In this document: in pieces, positions 1-10,474 of the stretch | Numbering within the stretch: the stretch's first letter is position 1 | Layout: each line of letters starts with the position of its first letter | NCBI RefSeq assembly: GCF_027595985.1 | Contig: NC_073305.1 | Coordinates: 114,207,759 to 114,271,758 of the forward strand | Origin: Sorex araneus | Lineage: Eukaryota; Chordata; Mammalia; Eulipotyphla; Soricidae | Reading direction: 5' to 3' | Length of the DNA: 64,000 nt | Notes under the pieces: generated by a model | Database searches by the model: none | What the model was told of the DNA's origin: nothing | The model's input: the letters and a program-made list of their open reading frames with translations, nothing else | Made by a program: the position numbers and the translations under genes

Positions 1-111
1 TGTAGAATGACACATTGAATCTAATGTGACATACTGATTGATGAAGAAATTACAGGGATTTTAGATTTGTTTTAAGGACAGATTAGCTTTCTTATCTTTT
101 ATTTTCTACAG

Positions 112-263
112 ATGTAAAACATATTTTGCAAAAGATGGTTTCCCAGTTGATGAACTGGTGTACAGATAAAGAATCCAGAGAAGGGGGAAGTATTCAGGTC
201 ACTCAGAAAAATACACATTGTTCAATGGATTTTCTTACCAGTTGGTATATGAATGTCACACAG
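112..263 (+). CDS. ORC3: ORC3 coding exon (1st of 15 in window)
   Basis: The exon enters with the last two bases of an Asp codon (G|AT) and reads D-V-K-H-I-L-Q-K to S-W-Y-M-N-V-T-Q. The acceptor is the AG at 110-111 after a T-rich tract; the donor is GTAATT at 264. It ends on a codon boundary. It corresponds to the part of the AAA+-like domain following the CPDMKHFLQK segment of human ORC3. The middle (S-R-E-G-G-S-I-Q) is more diverged than the ends. Confidence 0.95.
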
Positions 264-364
264 GTAATTATAAAATAATAATTTTCTAACAGAAAATGAA
301 AATATTAAAGAGATTTGCTATTATATTAAACATAGTACTATTTGTTCTTATAAAAATCTTATAT

Positions 365-541
365 AGGGCCAGAGTGATAGTACAACAGGTAGGGTGCTTG
401 CCTTGCACATGACCAAACCGGGTTCAATCCTTGGCATCCCATGTGGTCCCCCGAGCTAGGAGTAATTCCTGAGTGCAGAGCCAGTAGCAACCTCTGAGCA
501 TTGCAGATACCCTCTCTACCCCCCCCCCCCGTCTTAATGTA
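365..541 (+). mobile_element. Type-1 (SOR-like) SINE, old copy
   Basis: First copy of the main family. Its pattern is a tRNA-derived head (GGGCTGGAGCAATAGCAC with box A-like GGGTAGGGCG, then TTGCCTTGCA, box B GGTTCGATTCC), a body (CATATGGTCCCCTGAGCACC, AGGAGTAATTCCTGAGTGCA) and an A-rich tail after GTGTGACCCAAAAAG. This copy is diverged and ends in a C-run. Strand is set by box B. Confidence 0.85.
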
Positions 542-1437
542 ACATGAGTTATTAATAGCCATTTGTGCGATGCCTGCTAGACTTTTTTTGTTATGTATCC
601 TAATTTATACTAAATGCTTAAGTTCTTACAAAGTTGTTTTGTTTGTGGGAGAATATAATCCTACAGGGCTATTTTGTTTGTGGGAGATATCAGCTAGTGA
701 CAAAACCTACATCAGTAATCAGATCTACTGCAGAATCTGTCTTTGACAGTGGCTATGATTCTAACATGCCTTATGTTCCTCAGTATTTGCTTATAGTGAC
801 AAATTAAAAAGAATAGAGGAATAATGAATAGTTAAACATAAATCTACTGCTTCGAGGATTTGTGAAAAAAGTGGACATTTTCTGATGTACATACTTGCAT
901 TACCATAAACAAATTCTATTTTATGTCATGTAAGAATTGAGTCTAATACTTAACATATGATCTTGATTTGATTCAAAAATTGTAGATGTTTTAGAAATCA
1001 GATCCTTCAAGTTTATTATGGATACTTTTAAAAGATTGTAATAGACTCATTTGATATTTAAGATGCTTTTCAGCTATATTTAATCATAGCAGAGCCAGAA
1101 GTAATGTAAATAAATCATTGTACTTTTCAATTAATAATGTTAAGTTTCACCCTGAATCAGAATATATCATCCTACTTTATATTTTATGCTTCCCTAACAT
1201 TTCTCCAACAGAAATTGATAAGTATTCTTATCAACTACAGATTTTGTTGAACTTATTTCCTTCCTAATGTTAATTTCTGTGTCAAATATGGGAAGATGCT
1301 GTGAATAATTGTTGGAATGTTTCTCTTTATCATGTGGGAGAAATAAAGACTTACTATGAAATACAGAAGGACAAATAACAGCACACTGCAGTATGACAGT
1401 TATTTAGTCTGCTTGATAAGGCTTAATTTTATTTATT

Positions 1438-1626
1438 TGCCTTTTTGGGTCACACTGGCATTGTTCAGGTGCTACTCAGGGGTTACTTCCGGCTATGCAC
1501 TCAGGAATTACTTCTGATTTACTCCTGATGGTGCTTGGTGAACCATATGGGATACTGAGGATCGATCTCTGGGTTGGCCATCATGCAAGGCAAACACCCT
1601 ACATACTATATTATTGCTCAGGCCCC
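1438..1626 (-). mobile_element. Type-1 SINE
   Basis: Full-length reverse copy, recognisable from TTTTTGGGTCACAC through TTGCTCAGGCCCC. It carries a short internal expansion around TACTTCTGATTTACTCCTGA and ends 48 bp before an ORC3 exon. Confidence 0.85.
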
Positions 1627-1674
1627 AAGCCTTAATTTTAACTCTTCTTTTTTCACCTCCACATGGCATAAAAG

Positions 1675-1808
1675 AAGTCAGAACTAAAAGTACCAAGAAA
1701 AAAGAGGACTTTATCTAGCCAATGGCAGTCTCCTCCTGTTGTGCTTATCTTAAAGGACATGGAAAGCTTTACCACAAAAGTACTACAAGATTTCATAGTT
1801 ATCATCAG
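1675..1808 (+). CDS. ORC3: ORC3 coding exon (2nd of 15)
   Basis: The exon starts on a codon boundary (Lys) and encodes a diverged basic linker ([11 protein letters not shown]) followed by the conserved segment [16 protein letters not shown]. It ends with two bases of a Ser codon. In an AAA+ fold, the hydrophobic strand before D-M-E lies where Walker B sits in active ATPases. The donor is GTATTG at 1809. A truncated L1 lies 65 bp downstream. Confidence 0.95.
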
Positions 1809-1873
1809 GTATTGGTATTGCCGTATGACTTTTGCACATAATTCTCTTTTCATTAAGAAAAGCTATAATTTTT

Positions 1874-2068
1874 GTAAAGTGAAATTTACCAGTTACACAT
1901 GCGGGGTGGGGGCTGGGGAGGTTGGGGGAAGGGGGAGGTATATCGTGATTCTTGGTGGTGGAATATGTGCACTGGTGAAGGGATGGGTGTTTGAGCATTG
2001 TATAACTGAGACTTTAACCTGAAAGCTTTGTAACTTTCCACATGGTGAATCAATAAAAGAATTAAAAA
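1874..2068 (+). mobile_element. 5'-truncated L1 3' end with 19-bp TSD
   Basis: G-rich L1 3' UTR segment ending CAATAAAAGAATTAAAAAAA. It is flanked by a perfect 19-bp TSD (AAGAAAAGCTATAATTTTT at 1855-1873 and 2069-2087), so the insertion is well defined at about 195 bp. It has no coding content and lies 65 bp downstream of an ORC3 splice donor. Confidence 0.85.
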
Positions 2069-2594
2069 AAGAAAAGCTATAATTTTTACTTATTAGGCCA
2101 TCTTTTTCAGAGAGTGACAGATAACACGATTTTTAGTTACTTGTAATTGAATATTTGGAGACCTATCACATTTTTGTTTCTTTGACTGAAGAAAAAGAAA
2201 ATTAACTCAAAAACCAAAAGTTAACCAAATTTTAGTAGCATAATGAGGTAGTTTTCTTACCAAGGTTGTTCATCTTTTACTTATCTATAACGGAATCAGT
2301 TCCAGGTTGAGATATTTTTCTCAATCTTACTTCAAACCTGTTCATCTGTAGAGACTTAATTATATGTAACACTACTAAGAGTGTTTTCCAGGTTGTAATA
2401 TCTGTTGTAGTATTTATGGTGAGAAACTCTTTTTTTATCTATCCTAGAAAAGTTTTTTAGTATTTACAATGATATAACTAAGCAGTTTCTTATAAAGTAA
2501 GCATTAAAATGAAGTTTGTCTTATTTTGAAATACAGTATACTGAAATGTATTTCCTAAAGAAATTTCACTTTTGTATCTTTCTCTGGAATTTAG

Positions 2595-2754
2595 TCAGCA
2601 TCTACATGAATTTCCACTAATACTCATTTTTGGAATTGCTACGTCCCCTATTATCATCCACCGTTTGCTTCCTCATGCAGTGTCATCTCTCTTATGTATA
2701 GAATTATTTCAGTCTTTGTCTTGCAAGGAGCACCTGACTACAATTCTTAATAAG
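2595..2754 (+). CDS. ORC3: ORC3 coding exon (3rd of 15)
   Basis: Completes the Ser codon and continues [18 protein letters not shown], one of the best conserved parts of the protein and essentially human-like throughout. Ends N-K before donor GTAAAA. The central hydrophobic strand with G-I-A-T-S fits the core beta-sheet of the AAA+-like domain. Confidence 0.97.
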
Positions 2755-2827
2755 GTAAAAGAAAAAATTTTCTCAGTGAAACAAGATGACACGCGTCTAG
2801 AATAAATTGTATAAACAAATCATATGG

Positions 2828-3000
2828 GACTGGAGTGATAATACAACAGGGTAGGGTGCTTGCCTTGCATGTGGACAACTGTGGTTTGAGTCCTGGCAGG
2901 CACCACAAATGCTTACCCAAGCATCTCTGGAAGTTGTCCCTGGGCACAGAGGCAGAAGTAATCCTTAAGTAATACTGGGCGTGACCCCAAAACAAAATAA
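2828..3000 (+). mobile_element. Type-1 SINE, diverged
   Basis: Head GACTGGAGTGATAATACAAC and GTGCTTGCCTTGCATG are clear. Box B has decayed to GGTTTGAGTCC. The body is diverged before GGGCGTGACCCCAAAAC. Confidence 0.8.
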
Positions 3001-3199
3001 AGTGATAAATCATGGTGATAGATTTCTATATTCCTCCATAATATGTTGAATTTACTCCATTACATGATTTAATATTTTTATTTAATGTTTTTATAGTAAT
3101 ACATTATTTCCTCTTCGGATAATAAATTTTTTGAAAAGAATCATCACATTTATCTACATCTACTTATCAATACTTGGTTTAAAAAATAGGTTTTTTTGA

Positions 3200-3380
3200 A
3201 ATAAATTTTTATAGAATTTAATGAATTTTATAAATTTATAAATTAAATTGATAGAATTTAATGAATTCTATAAATTTATTAATTAAATTTATAGAATTTA
3301 ATGAATTCTATAAATTTAATAGAATGAATTCTATAAATTTGTAGAATTTAATGAATTCTATAAATTTATAGAATTTAATC
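3200..3380. repeat. AT-rich tandem array of a near-palindromic unit
   Basis: About five to six copies of a 25-40 bp unit built around TAGAATTTAATGAATTCTA, itself an imperfect inverted repeat, joined by variable TAAATTTA linkers. The strand could form cruciforms. It lies in an ORC3 intron between 2754 and 5261. Confidence 0.85.
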
Positions 3381-3564
3381 CCTCGTAATGATGTTTTAAT
3401 CTTCGATTTCATGTAAAATGGTTTGAAGTTTTAGGTGGACTTTTTCCTGTTATTCTGCTAATGGCAAAAAAATGTATACTAACATTTTCCTACAACGTGG
3501 CTTTATGTTTCTGCTTAAATAGAATATGACATGGGGCTGGGGGTGGGTAAGGGGGGGGGTTGTA

Positions 3565-3706
3565 CAACACCCAAGATGCTCAGGGGTTATTCCCAGCTCT
3601 GCTTGTGAGTTACTCTCACTGGTGTTTGGGGGACCATGACATATTGAGGATTAAACTGACTTCATGCAAGCAAAACACCTTAAGCCTTGTCTATCTCTTC
3701 AGCCCC
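3565..3706 (-). mobile_element. Type-1 SINE, diverged
   Basis: Reverse copy recognisable from GATGCTCAGGGGTTATTCCC to CTCTTCAGCCCC. The A-rich end is replaced by a G-run. Its head end directly abuts the TG/GA microsatellite. Confidence 0.7.
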
Positions 3707-3712
3707 AGAAAT

Positions 3713-4022
<310 letters not shown>

Positions 4023-4349
4023 AGAAATAACGATTCTTTAGTATTGACTTCCATAAGTTGTTGCTAGTCTTGACTCCTTAGAGGTATTCTTTATGCTTCT
4101 TGTGTTAGGTAAAATAATGACGACCTCCCATTGTTTTACTAATTTTTTTCTACATTTTAAAAATGTGTGTGTGTTATAAAATTGGCATCTATCATTTTAC
4201 TGATATGTTAGAAAAAGTCCGTCTACAGTATTCATCAAATTCATACAGTATTTATTCATCCTATCATCATTATTAACCTTTTCCCACTGTTTTTTGTAAA
4301 ATCATTATTCTCGGCTATTGGAAATTAGCTAAATAATACAAATTCAACT

Positions 4350-4519
4350 TTGTTCTGTTTTGTTTGGCTACCTCTGGTCCTGCTCAGCAGCTACTCCTAG
4401 CTCATTGCTGGAAGCCACTCACAGTAATGTTTGGGGAACCATGAAGTGCAGGGATCAAACTCAATCCTCCTGAAAAAAGTAAAGCATATGCTCTAACCCA
4501 CTGAATTATCTCTCCAGTC
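4350..4519 (-). mobile_element. Type-1 SINE, old
   Basis: Heavily diverged reverse copy, with GGCTACCTCTGGTCCTGCTC at the tail side and TATCTCTCCAGTCCC at the head. A type-2 fragment is inserted at its head end. Confidence 0.7.
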
Positions 4520-4528
4520 CCAAACTCA

Positions 4529-4676
4529 CTGTATCACTGTCATCCTGTTCATCAATTTACTTGAATGGGCACCAGTAACGTCTCTATTCCTCCCAGCCCT
4601 GAGATTTTAGCAGCCTCTCCTTACTCATCTTTCCCAGTGACTGGAGGCTCTTTCAGGGTCAGGGGAATGAGACCTA
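4529..4676 (-). mobile_element. Type-2 SINE variant, 3' part, with TSD
   Basis: Reverse copy of the type-2 3' body, with CATCCTGTTCATCAA, GGGCACCAGTAACGTCTC and an inserted block CCTGAGATTTTAGCAGCCTC shared with 16440-16540. It is flanked by TCCCAAACTCA (4518-4528) and TCCCAAATTCA (4677-4687), a 10/11 match. Confidence 0.75.
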
Positions 4677-4829
4677 TCCCAAATTCAACTGCTTTATATA
4701 TTTTTAGGTAAACATCTGTTAATTTTGGGTTTCTCAGTATACAGTACAAAGTGTGCTACTTTTTATTAATGTGCATAATTATGGATGAAAATCTCATGGG
4801 ATGACAAGAACCATCAAAATCTGTAGCTT

Positions 4830-4950
4830 CTGGGGCCAAAGAGAAAATAATGGTGGTTAAGGATCTTATTTTGCATATGACCTACCCAGGTTCAGAAATC
4901 CTAGCACCATAGTATGGCCTGCCATCCCCTGCCTGCCCTGGCCAGCCTCC
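4830..4950 (+). mobile_element. Type-1 SINE fragment, very diverged
   Basis: Traces remain of the head (GGGGCCAAAGAGAAAATAAT, then TTTTGCATATGACC and CCCAGGTTCAG) and of the CATCCCATATGGTCC region. The tail is C-rich instead of A-rich. Confidence 0.5.
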
Positions 4951-5260
4951 TTCCCCACCCTCCAAATCTGTAACTATTAGTCTCTTCTAGTGGGAAAAGA
5001 AAGAATTATTTAGTAGGAATTATTTATTAAGGATTTAAAAAGGATTATTAAGAATAAAGTGAGAATGATAAACATTTGATTCTAAAGATGTAACATATAT
5101 TTTGTTATTGTTGAAATTAAAAATTGGTTGATACTTTAAAGAATAAGCAACTATTATAGCTTTTGTGTTAATGTTAATATGTCATAGTATTATCTTTTTT
5201 ATGCCTAACATTTTGAAGAATAAAATGCATATTATTATCCCACCCTTTTATCTCTTTCAG

Positions 5261-5374
5261 TTACTTCTTACAACTCAATTTCCCTTTAAACTAAGTGAAA
5301 AAGTGTTACAGATTTTAACCAACATTTTTTTGTATCATGATTTCTCAATTCAGAATTTTATAAAAGGACTTCAG
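5261..5374 (+). CDS. ORC3: ORC3 coding exon (4th of 15)
   Basis: 38 whole codons, from L-L-L-T-T-Q-F-P-F to Q-N-F-I-K-G-L-Q. It follows a good pyrimidine tract with acceptor TTTCAG and precedes donor GTAAGA. It includes the conserved N-I-F-L-Y-H-D-F-S motif near the end of the AAA+-like region. Confidence 0.97.
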
Positions 5375-5605
5375 GTAAGAAGACACTAATGGACATTTCA
5401 CAAGCTGATTCTAAATAGCATGTTCAGGTTATTTTGTGTGATCATTAAGTTATTGGGGATTTTTGTTTATTTTCATTGTTATACTGGTCCTTTCTCTATC
5501 CTGTGGTCATTAAGTTATTGTAAATGGCATGTGGCATGTGTATAGTTAAGTAAATTTGTTATTTCATTTCAGAAGTCCCAATCTTAATTGACTTACCACC
5601 CTGTT

Positions 5606-5612
5606 GGGGGGG

Positions 5613-5689
<77 letters not shown>

Positions 5690-5771
5690 AGGGGGGGAGA
5701 GGGGGAGAGAGAGAGAGCAAGGGGGAGAGAGAGAGAGAGAACAAGAGGAGGGGGAGGGGGAGAGAGAGAAT
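5606..5771. repeat. (GA)n microsatellite with G-rich variants
   Basis: G-run then about 75 bp of pure GA, followed by imperfect GA with GGGGGAGAGAG interruptions. It is 230 bp downstream of an ORC3 exon. Long ORFs on either strand here are artefacts of the repeat. Confidence 0.97.
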
Positions 5772-5889
5772 CACTCAGCAACCCCCTAGAAATCTACCTT
5801 CTCTAAGGGAACAGACATCCCCCAGTTGCACCTGAGAAACTACTGTGTCCCTGGATTGTTACAGAGGCCTCCAACCAGGGGATTAGTAT

Positions 5890-6166
5890 CAGCCACTTTG
5901 TGAAACACTGTTTTAGATACACCATTTCTTCTGTTCCTTTGTAACAGAATGTAGAGTACACATTATTTAGGATATCAGAATTGAAAAAAGAGCTATCTCT
6001 ACTCCAGTGATTTTTTTTTTTCTTTTTAAATAGAGGCGACCATCTGTGGTGCTAGAGGAAGGGACGAGGTCATTCCTGGGGCCTGATATTTTAGTGTTCA
6101 GGCTGGTGGTGGTGCTTAGACTTGGACATCTGGTCGAGCAGTGCAGAGAGAGCACCAGGACTGTAC
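5890..6166 (+). repeat. Left arm of 277-bp inverted duplication
   Basis: From AGCCACTTTGTGAAACACTG to CACCAGGACTGTAC. The reverse complement recurs at 6566-6841 with about 90 percent identity by eye and an uninterrupted 40-bp identical core around GGCCTGATATTTTAGTGTTC. Neither arm matches the SINE or L1 families here. It may be two opposed copies of one unnamed repeat or a true inverted duplication. Confidence 0.9.
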
Positions 6167-6182
6167 CCATTGATGTTTAGAA

Positions 6183-6282
6183 TTGCTGGGGGAAGCAGGG
6201 TGGTGCATATAGTGCTAAGGCTCAAATACAGAAACTCACATGTTAAGCAAGTGCTCTTTCATTTGACCCATTTCTCAGGCCC
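6183..6282 (-). mobile_element. Type-1 SINE fragment in the spacer
   Basis: Weak reverse match: AAGCAAGTGCTCTTTCATTT and TTTCTCAGGCCC resemble the head region. It lies between the arms of the inverted duplication. Confidence 0.4.
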
Positions 6283-6344
6283 TCACTGTAGTGACTCTTA
6301 ATTATTTTAAGGGTAGGAAATGAGGTTTTTTTTTAAAAAAAAAA

Positions 6345-6475
6345 AAATAGGGGTGTTTAGGACATATCCAGTAGTACTTGGGGCCTAGCCCTGGCTTACC
6401 AGTGGTTCTTTGGTAACCATACAGTACTGAGGATCAAACCTGGACTTCTAATATGCAAAGCAGATACAGTGAAGG
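6345..6475 (-). mobile_element. Type-1 SINE, diverged
   Basis: Reverse copy with its poly(A) tail as a T/A run at 6330-6348, then CCTAGCCCTGGCTTACCAGT and GGATCAAACCTGGACTTC. Truncated near box A. Also lies in the spacer of the inverted duplication. Confidence 0.6.
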
Positions 6476-6565
6476 AGACAAAAGAATACACCACATTATT
6501 TATAGTTCTGAGTTGTTAGTGCTTTGAACATAACTTGCCTGGGAATTCCATAGCAGAATCGAAGT

Positions 6566-6841
6566 GTACAGTCCTGGTGTTCTCTCTGCACTGCTTGACC
6601 AGCTGGCCAAGTCTAAGCACCACCACCAGCCTGAACACTAAAATATCAGGCCCCAGGAATGACTCAGTCCCTTCCTCTAGCACCACGGGTGGTTTCCTTT
6701 ATTTAAAAAAAAAAAAAAATCACTGGAGTAGACATAGCTTTTTTTCCAATTCTAAAATCCTAAATAATGTGTTCTCTACATTCTGCTGCAAAGGAACCAC
6801 AGAAATGATGTATCTAAAACAGTGTTTCACAAAGTGGCTGA
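6566..6841 (-). repeat. Right arm of inverted duplication
   Basis: Reverse-complement partner of 5890-6166, separated by 399 bp. About 25 mismatches plus A-run length differences are seen by eye. The arms in one intronic transcript could pair into a long hairpin. Confidence 0.9.
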
Positions 6842-6899
6842 CACCTGATGGCCAGGAGGTTGAAACTGGAAAAGCATTCCAGCAAAGGCAATAATAGAG

Positions 6900-7740
6900 A
6901 AGGAGAATTCTATTCTATTAGAGGGCGCCAGTGTGTGTGTGGGTGGAGAGGGGGTGAGGAAGGTGAGAGATGGGAGGAGGGGTGGGGGTTTGGGGTTAAT
7001 GCCAGGGCCTCACACAAGAGGTATACAATTTAGGACTACAGTCCTGGCCCCAATTAGAGGACTTTTGTAGTAATTCTGTAATTCTAGACAAAATATGAAA
7101 AAGGCTAAGCTAAGCTAGTAATAATTGTTGTAGAAAGAATGAAACAAATTTAAGGATGTGAAGTCAGAAGAACCTGGAGATTAAGGGGACGATAGATTGT
7201 GTAAGAGGATGCCAGACACACAGTAGCTTGACAGGTTGATTAGCAATTGGCACCTTTATTATTTTTTTTAACAATACTTGTCTTTACAATGCCAAAGTAT
7301 GTTAGGAAAGGATGAGTTTCTCTTTGAATGTAGTTAATTTAAGGGTGTGTTGGATATAAAGTCTTGGTATTCGGGTGAAAGATCCATACTAGAAATATCA
7401 AAGATGGTTGTTGATGTTATGTGGATGAATCACCCAGAAAAATAAAAAATGGATTAAATAAGAAATCCCAAGGTCACCTTGCTATAGAGGAGTGAGCTAT
7501 ATAAAAAGCTAAAATCAATAAGAAAGCCAGTAGAAAAATAGAATATCTTTTTTTAACTTAAATCACTTTAGAAGTAAAGTGACAAAAACAGTCTTAGGAA
7601 ATGTAAGTCCGTAATCTCAAATATTAAGGAAGTGAGTAAAGAAAAGGACCATTAACGAAATGTCTTAATCTTTGTTGGTCTTAGTTCTTCATCTGTAAAG
7701 TAAGGGATAAGATTAGATGATTTTATAGATTCTTGATATG
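6900..7740. other. Intronic stretch without recognised features
   Basis: A GT/GA-rich purine tract lies at 6930-7000, then a short tRNA-SINE-like tail (ACTACAGTCCTGGCCCC near 7050). From about 7060 to 7740 it is AT-rich with no repeat or gene I can name. Confidence 0.6.
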
Positions 7741-7744
7741 TGAC

Positions 7745-7912
7745 AAGGACTTTCCTGCTTTTTCTAGGCACTAAAACAAGTGTTTACATTGTTTTATTAG
7801 TAAGTTTTACTCTCACTTTGCATATGAAGAACAGAGACTTAGGTAAAGTAGCTTGGCCAAGATCTCATACCTAACAAGTAGCAGAGCTTTTAATTCCCTT
7901 TCTACCGTTTTT
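7745..7912 (+). mobile_element. MIR element (ancient mammalian SINE)
   Basis: Matches the MIR pattern: CACTTTGCATATGAAGAACA, then GAGACTTAGGTAAAGTAGCT, TGGCCAAGATCTCATACC, TAACAAGTAGCAGAGC. This is the usual order of the MIR core and 3' half, so it is shared with other mammals. Confidence 0.8.
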
Positions 7913-8009
7913 CCTAATCATTAATGGGAGACATATATGAGTCCTGGTTTCATATATGGCAACTACCTTGTTAATTAGCCTTTTAGATAATTAGAACATG
8001 CTTGGACAA

Positions 8010-8314
8010 TATAGTTTTTTTAATTTTAGGATTGATGGTTTACAATATTGTTAATGGCAGGGTTTCATGAATAATACATTCCAGCACTACATCCTCCACC
8101 AGTGTCGACCATCTTCCACTGTTGGTCAGTATCCCTCCATCTTCCCAATCCTATCCCTATTACATCCCCTCCCTGTGGTAAACTTCTCAGTGAAGACCAG
8201 AGAGATCATTCTGTTAGACAGTATAATCCTAGTTGTTGCTGTGTAATTCTAGAGCAGTACTGGGGTGGCCATAGTGGTCCCAGGCAAGCAACACCACATT
8301 CTCTTGCCCAAACA
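8010..8314 (-). mobile_element. L1 3' UTR fragment (reverse)
   Basis: Contains the reverse L1 tail pattern also seen at 28619 and 44803 (TTACAATATTGTTAATGGCA, then CATTCCAGCACTACATCCTC and CCCTCCATCTTCCCAATCC). It is interrupted at its right end by the SINE at 8327 and continues shortly after it. Confidence 0.6.
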
Positions 8315-8326
8315 ATGAATTGTCAG

Positions 8327-8514
8327 GTTTTTGTTTTTGTTTTTTTTTTTCGGGGGGGGGGGGTCACACCTGACAATGATCAGGGGTTACTCCTGGCTCT
8401 GCACTCAGGAATTGCTCCTGGCATTGCTCAGAGCCATATCAGATGCTGGGGATCGAACCCAGGTTGGCTGCATGCAAGGCAAACACCTTCCCTGCTGTAC
8501 TATCACTCTGGCCC
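8327..8514 (-). mobile_element. Type-1 SINE with 11-bp TSD
   Basis: Full reverse copy whose tail side is T10 C G12. Flanked by perfect TGAATTGTCAG repeats at 8316-8326 and 8515-8525, so it is a discrete later insertion beside the L1 remnant. Confidence 0.93.
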
Positions 8515-8687
8515 TGAATTGTCAGTTTGAAGGCCATGAGTCATTTAAAATGCCCCCCAGGGCTCCTGAGTACTGCTTGGGAGACCCTCCCTCCCAAAAT
8601 GTTAACATTACAAAAATATTACATTAATAAAATTGAAGACATAATAAAATTATGATAAATTGTGCAAAAATAATGAATTTCTTTTTT

Positions 8688-8850
8688 TTCTTTTTTGGGT
8701 CCACTGGGCTATGCACAGGGGTTACTTCTGGCTTTGCACTCAGGAATTACTCCTGGCAGTGCTCAGGGACCATATGGGATGCTGGGAATCAAACCTGGGT
8801 CAGCTGTGTGCAAGGCAAACTCCCTACCTGCTGTACTATCGCTCCAGCCC
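8688..8850 (-). mobile_element. Type-1 SINE
   Basis: Well preserved reverse copy, TTTTTTGGGTCCACTGGGC to TATCGCTCCAGCCCC, with box B changed to GGTTTGATTCC on its own strand. Confidence 0.9.
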
Positions 8851-9810
8851 CAAAATAACACATTTCTTGATAATGAATATTTGCTTTCTGTTTTGTCCTT
8901 ATTTTGGGATTAGGCTATCACTTTTTTGCCCTACAGCCTTAGAGAATCGACTCTTGGATAATTTTCCTCTCTCTCTGGCTACCTGGTCCTCTTTTAAGTA
9001 CAGTAATTCATTATCTGTACCTAGCTTGCCTAGGAAGGGTAAAGTTCAAGATTACTGGTTCTTATCAGCCAGATACCTTAAGTTGATACATACCCTAACA
9101 TATTTGTTAACTTGAGATGAGGAATGCTATTATCAAGTGACTAGAATTTACCCACACAGAAATGTCTCATCAGTATCCAGCTATATGGAAAATGAGAGTG
9201 TTTGACATTTGGAACATTTGTGTAAGGTGTATCTTACCAGTTATGGTCAAATCTGGAAAGTTATCTCCTCTTAAACTATAGAGACTGTAACATTTTAATA
9301 ACTAGAATACATTTGTTATATACTGTATCATGTTTCCTCCTGGGATAAAACCAAATTAAAAAGAATACATTTTCATTAACCATTCCTCACTTATCATTGT
9401 GCTTTTATCAGTAGGCAGAGCTTCTGCCATCATGGCATTATTTAGCAGTTTAATTTTACAATGAATTTTGAATCAGGATTTGATAAGTATTTGAATATAT
9501 ATTAGACCAGTGCTATTTAAATCTTTTCTACTCATTACCCTGAGAAGGGCAGCATTAGTGAATGCTCTCAGAAATTTCTCCAGTTACATTGTGCTTTTAA
9601 CTTTAAGCTATTTTTTGGTTGTTACATGTTCATAAGCATTTTACTGTTGCCAAATGTTTTAGGAGCTTCCTATATTCAGTTAAATGATCCCCTTTGGAAT
9701 TGCAGCCATAATTTAAGAAGGTAGGCTGTTAGATCCTAGGTCATTACCACATTAACAGTGACTTTGAATTGCTACTGCAGGTGACTAATTTATTTATTTT
9801 TATTTTTTTT
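8851..9810. other. ORC3 intron, no recognised features
   Basis: Unique-looking AT-rich sequence. I see no repeat family, RNA gene or coding exon. Confidence 0.6.
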
Positions 9811-9811
9811 G

Positions 9812-9925
9812 TATTCAATATGCCAAAAACAGTAACAACAAGTCTCACAATGGAGACGTCACTGGTGCCCACTCAAGCAAATCGATGAACAACAGGATAA
9901 CAGTGCTACAGTACTACAGTTATGT
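9812..9925 (+). mobile_element. Type-2 SINE, 3' fragment
   Basis: Begins at ATTCAATATGCCAAAAACAG and runs through TCTCACAATGGAGACGTCAC, AAATCGATGAACAACAGGAT to AACAGTGCTACAG. It lacks the tRNA-like head, as expected for 5' truncation. Confidence 0.85.
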
Positions 9926-10076
9926 TTAAGATATTACAGTTTTCTGACCTAGTCTGCAAAACTGTAGTTTTAAAAGAATAAAGGTACAGTCTTAAAACAA
10001 GAGAGACTGTTTATACATTAGTTTGCAGTATTACATACATTAGTGCCTTAAATGTTTGCTGTTAAAAAAAAATATT

Positions 10077-10228
10077 GAGAGGCGGAGCAAGGTACAGCAG
10101 GTAGGGTGCTTGCCTTGCATGTGTCTGACTCAGGTTCAATCCCCTGCATTGTCAGAAGTAATTCTTCAGTGTAGAGCTAGAAGTAATTTTTAAGTGTTGC
10201 CTGGTTTGGCCCCCAAACAAAAACCCCA
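10077..10228 (+). mobile_element. Type-1 SINE, diverged
   Basis: Head GCGGAGCAAGGTACAGCAGG and box B GGTTCAATCC are visible. The body is shortened around GCATTGTCAGAAGTAATTC. Confidence 0.75.
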
Positions 10229-10267
10229 AAATGTAAAATATTGAAAATAGTGTAAAAGATTTATTGA

Positions 10268-10430
10268 GATGCCAGAGAGATAATACAGTGAGTAAGGCAT
10301 TTGCCTTGCACGCAGCTGACCCAGATTTGATCTCTGGCACCACATAGGTCCCCTGAGCACTAACAGGTGTAAGCCCTTAGCACAGCCAGATGTGGCCCCT
10401 CCCCCTAAAAAAAAGAAAGAAAAAAAGATT
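10268..10430 (+). mobile_element. Type-1 SINE, diverged
   Basis: CCAGAGAGATAATACAGTGA and TTTGCCTTGCACGCAGCTGA mark the head. The tail is A-rich with GAAAG units. It ends about 45 bp before an ORC3 exon. Confidence 0.75.
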
Positions 10431-10474
10431 TACTGATAAAAATGTAACATATTTAATTTTCACATTTCTTTCAG

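Larger units (their letters stand above)
264..1674 (+). other. ORC3 intron
   Basis: Holds two old type-1 SINEs (365-541 and 1438-1626). The remaining 542-1437 is AT-rich and I see no gene, repeat family or structured signal in it. Confidence 0.7.

Noticed and set aside
3200..3380. CRISPR-like or replication-origin array
   Set aside because: Units are AT-rich, vary in length, have no unique spacers and lie in a mammalian intron.
5559..5806. Several overlapping Ser-Leu or Arg-Glu ORFs on both strands
   Set aside because: Direct product of the (GA)n microsatellite.
6535..6894. 119-codon ORF similar to a reverse ORF at 5967-6170
   Set aside because: The similarity is the inverted duplication itself. 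The ORFs contain poly-Lys from A-runs and no family features.
8102..8530. 142-codon + strand ORF
   Set aside because: Runs through an L1 3' UTR remnant into a SINE inserted with a TSD, so it is a chance fusion.
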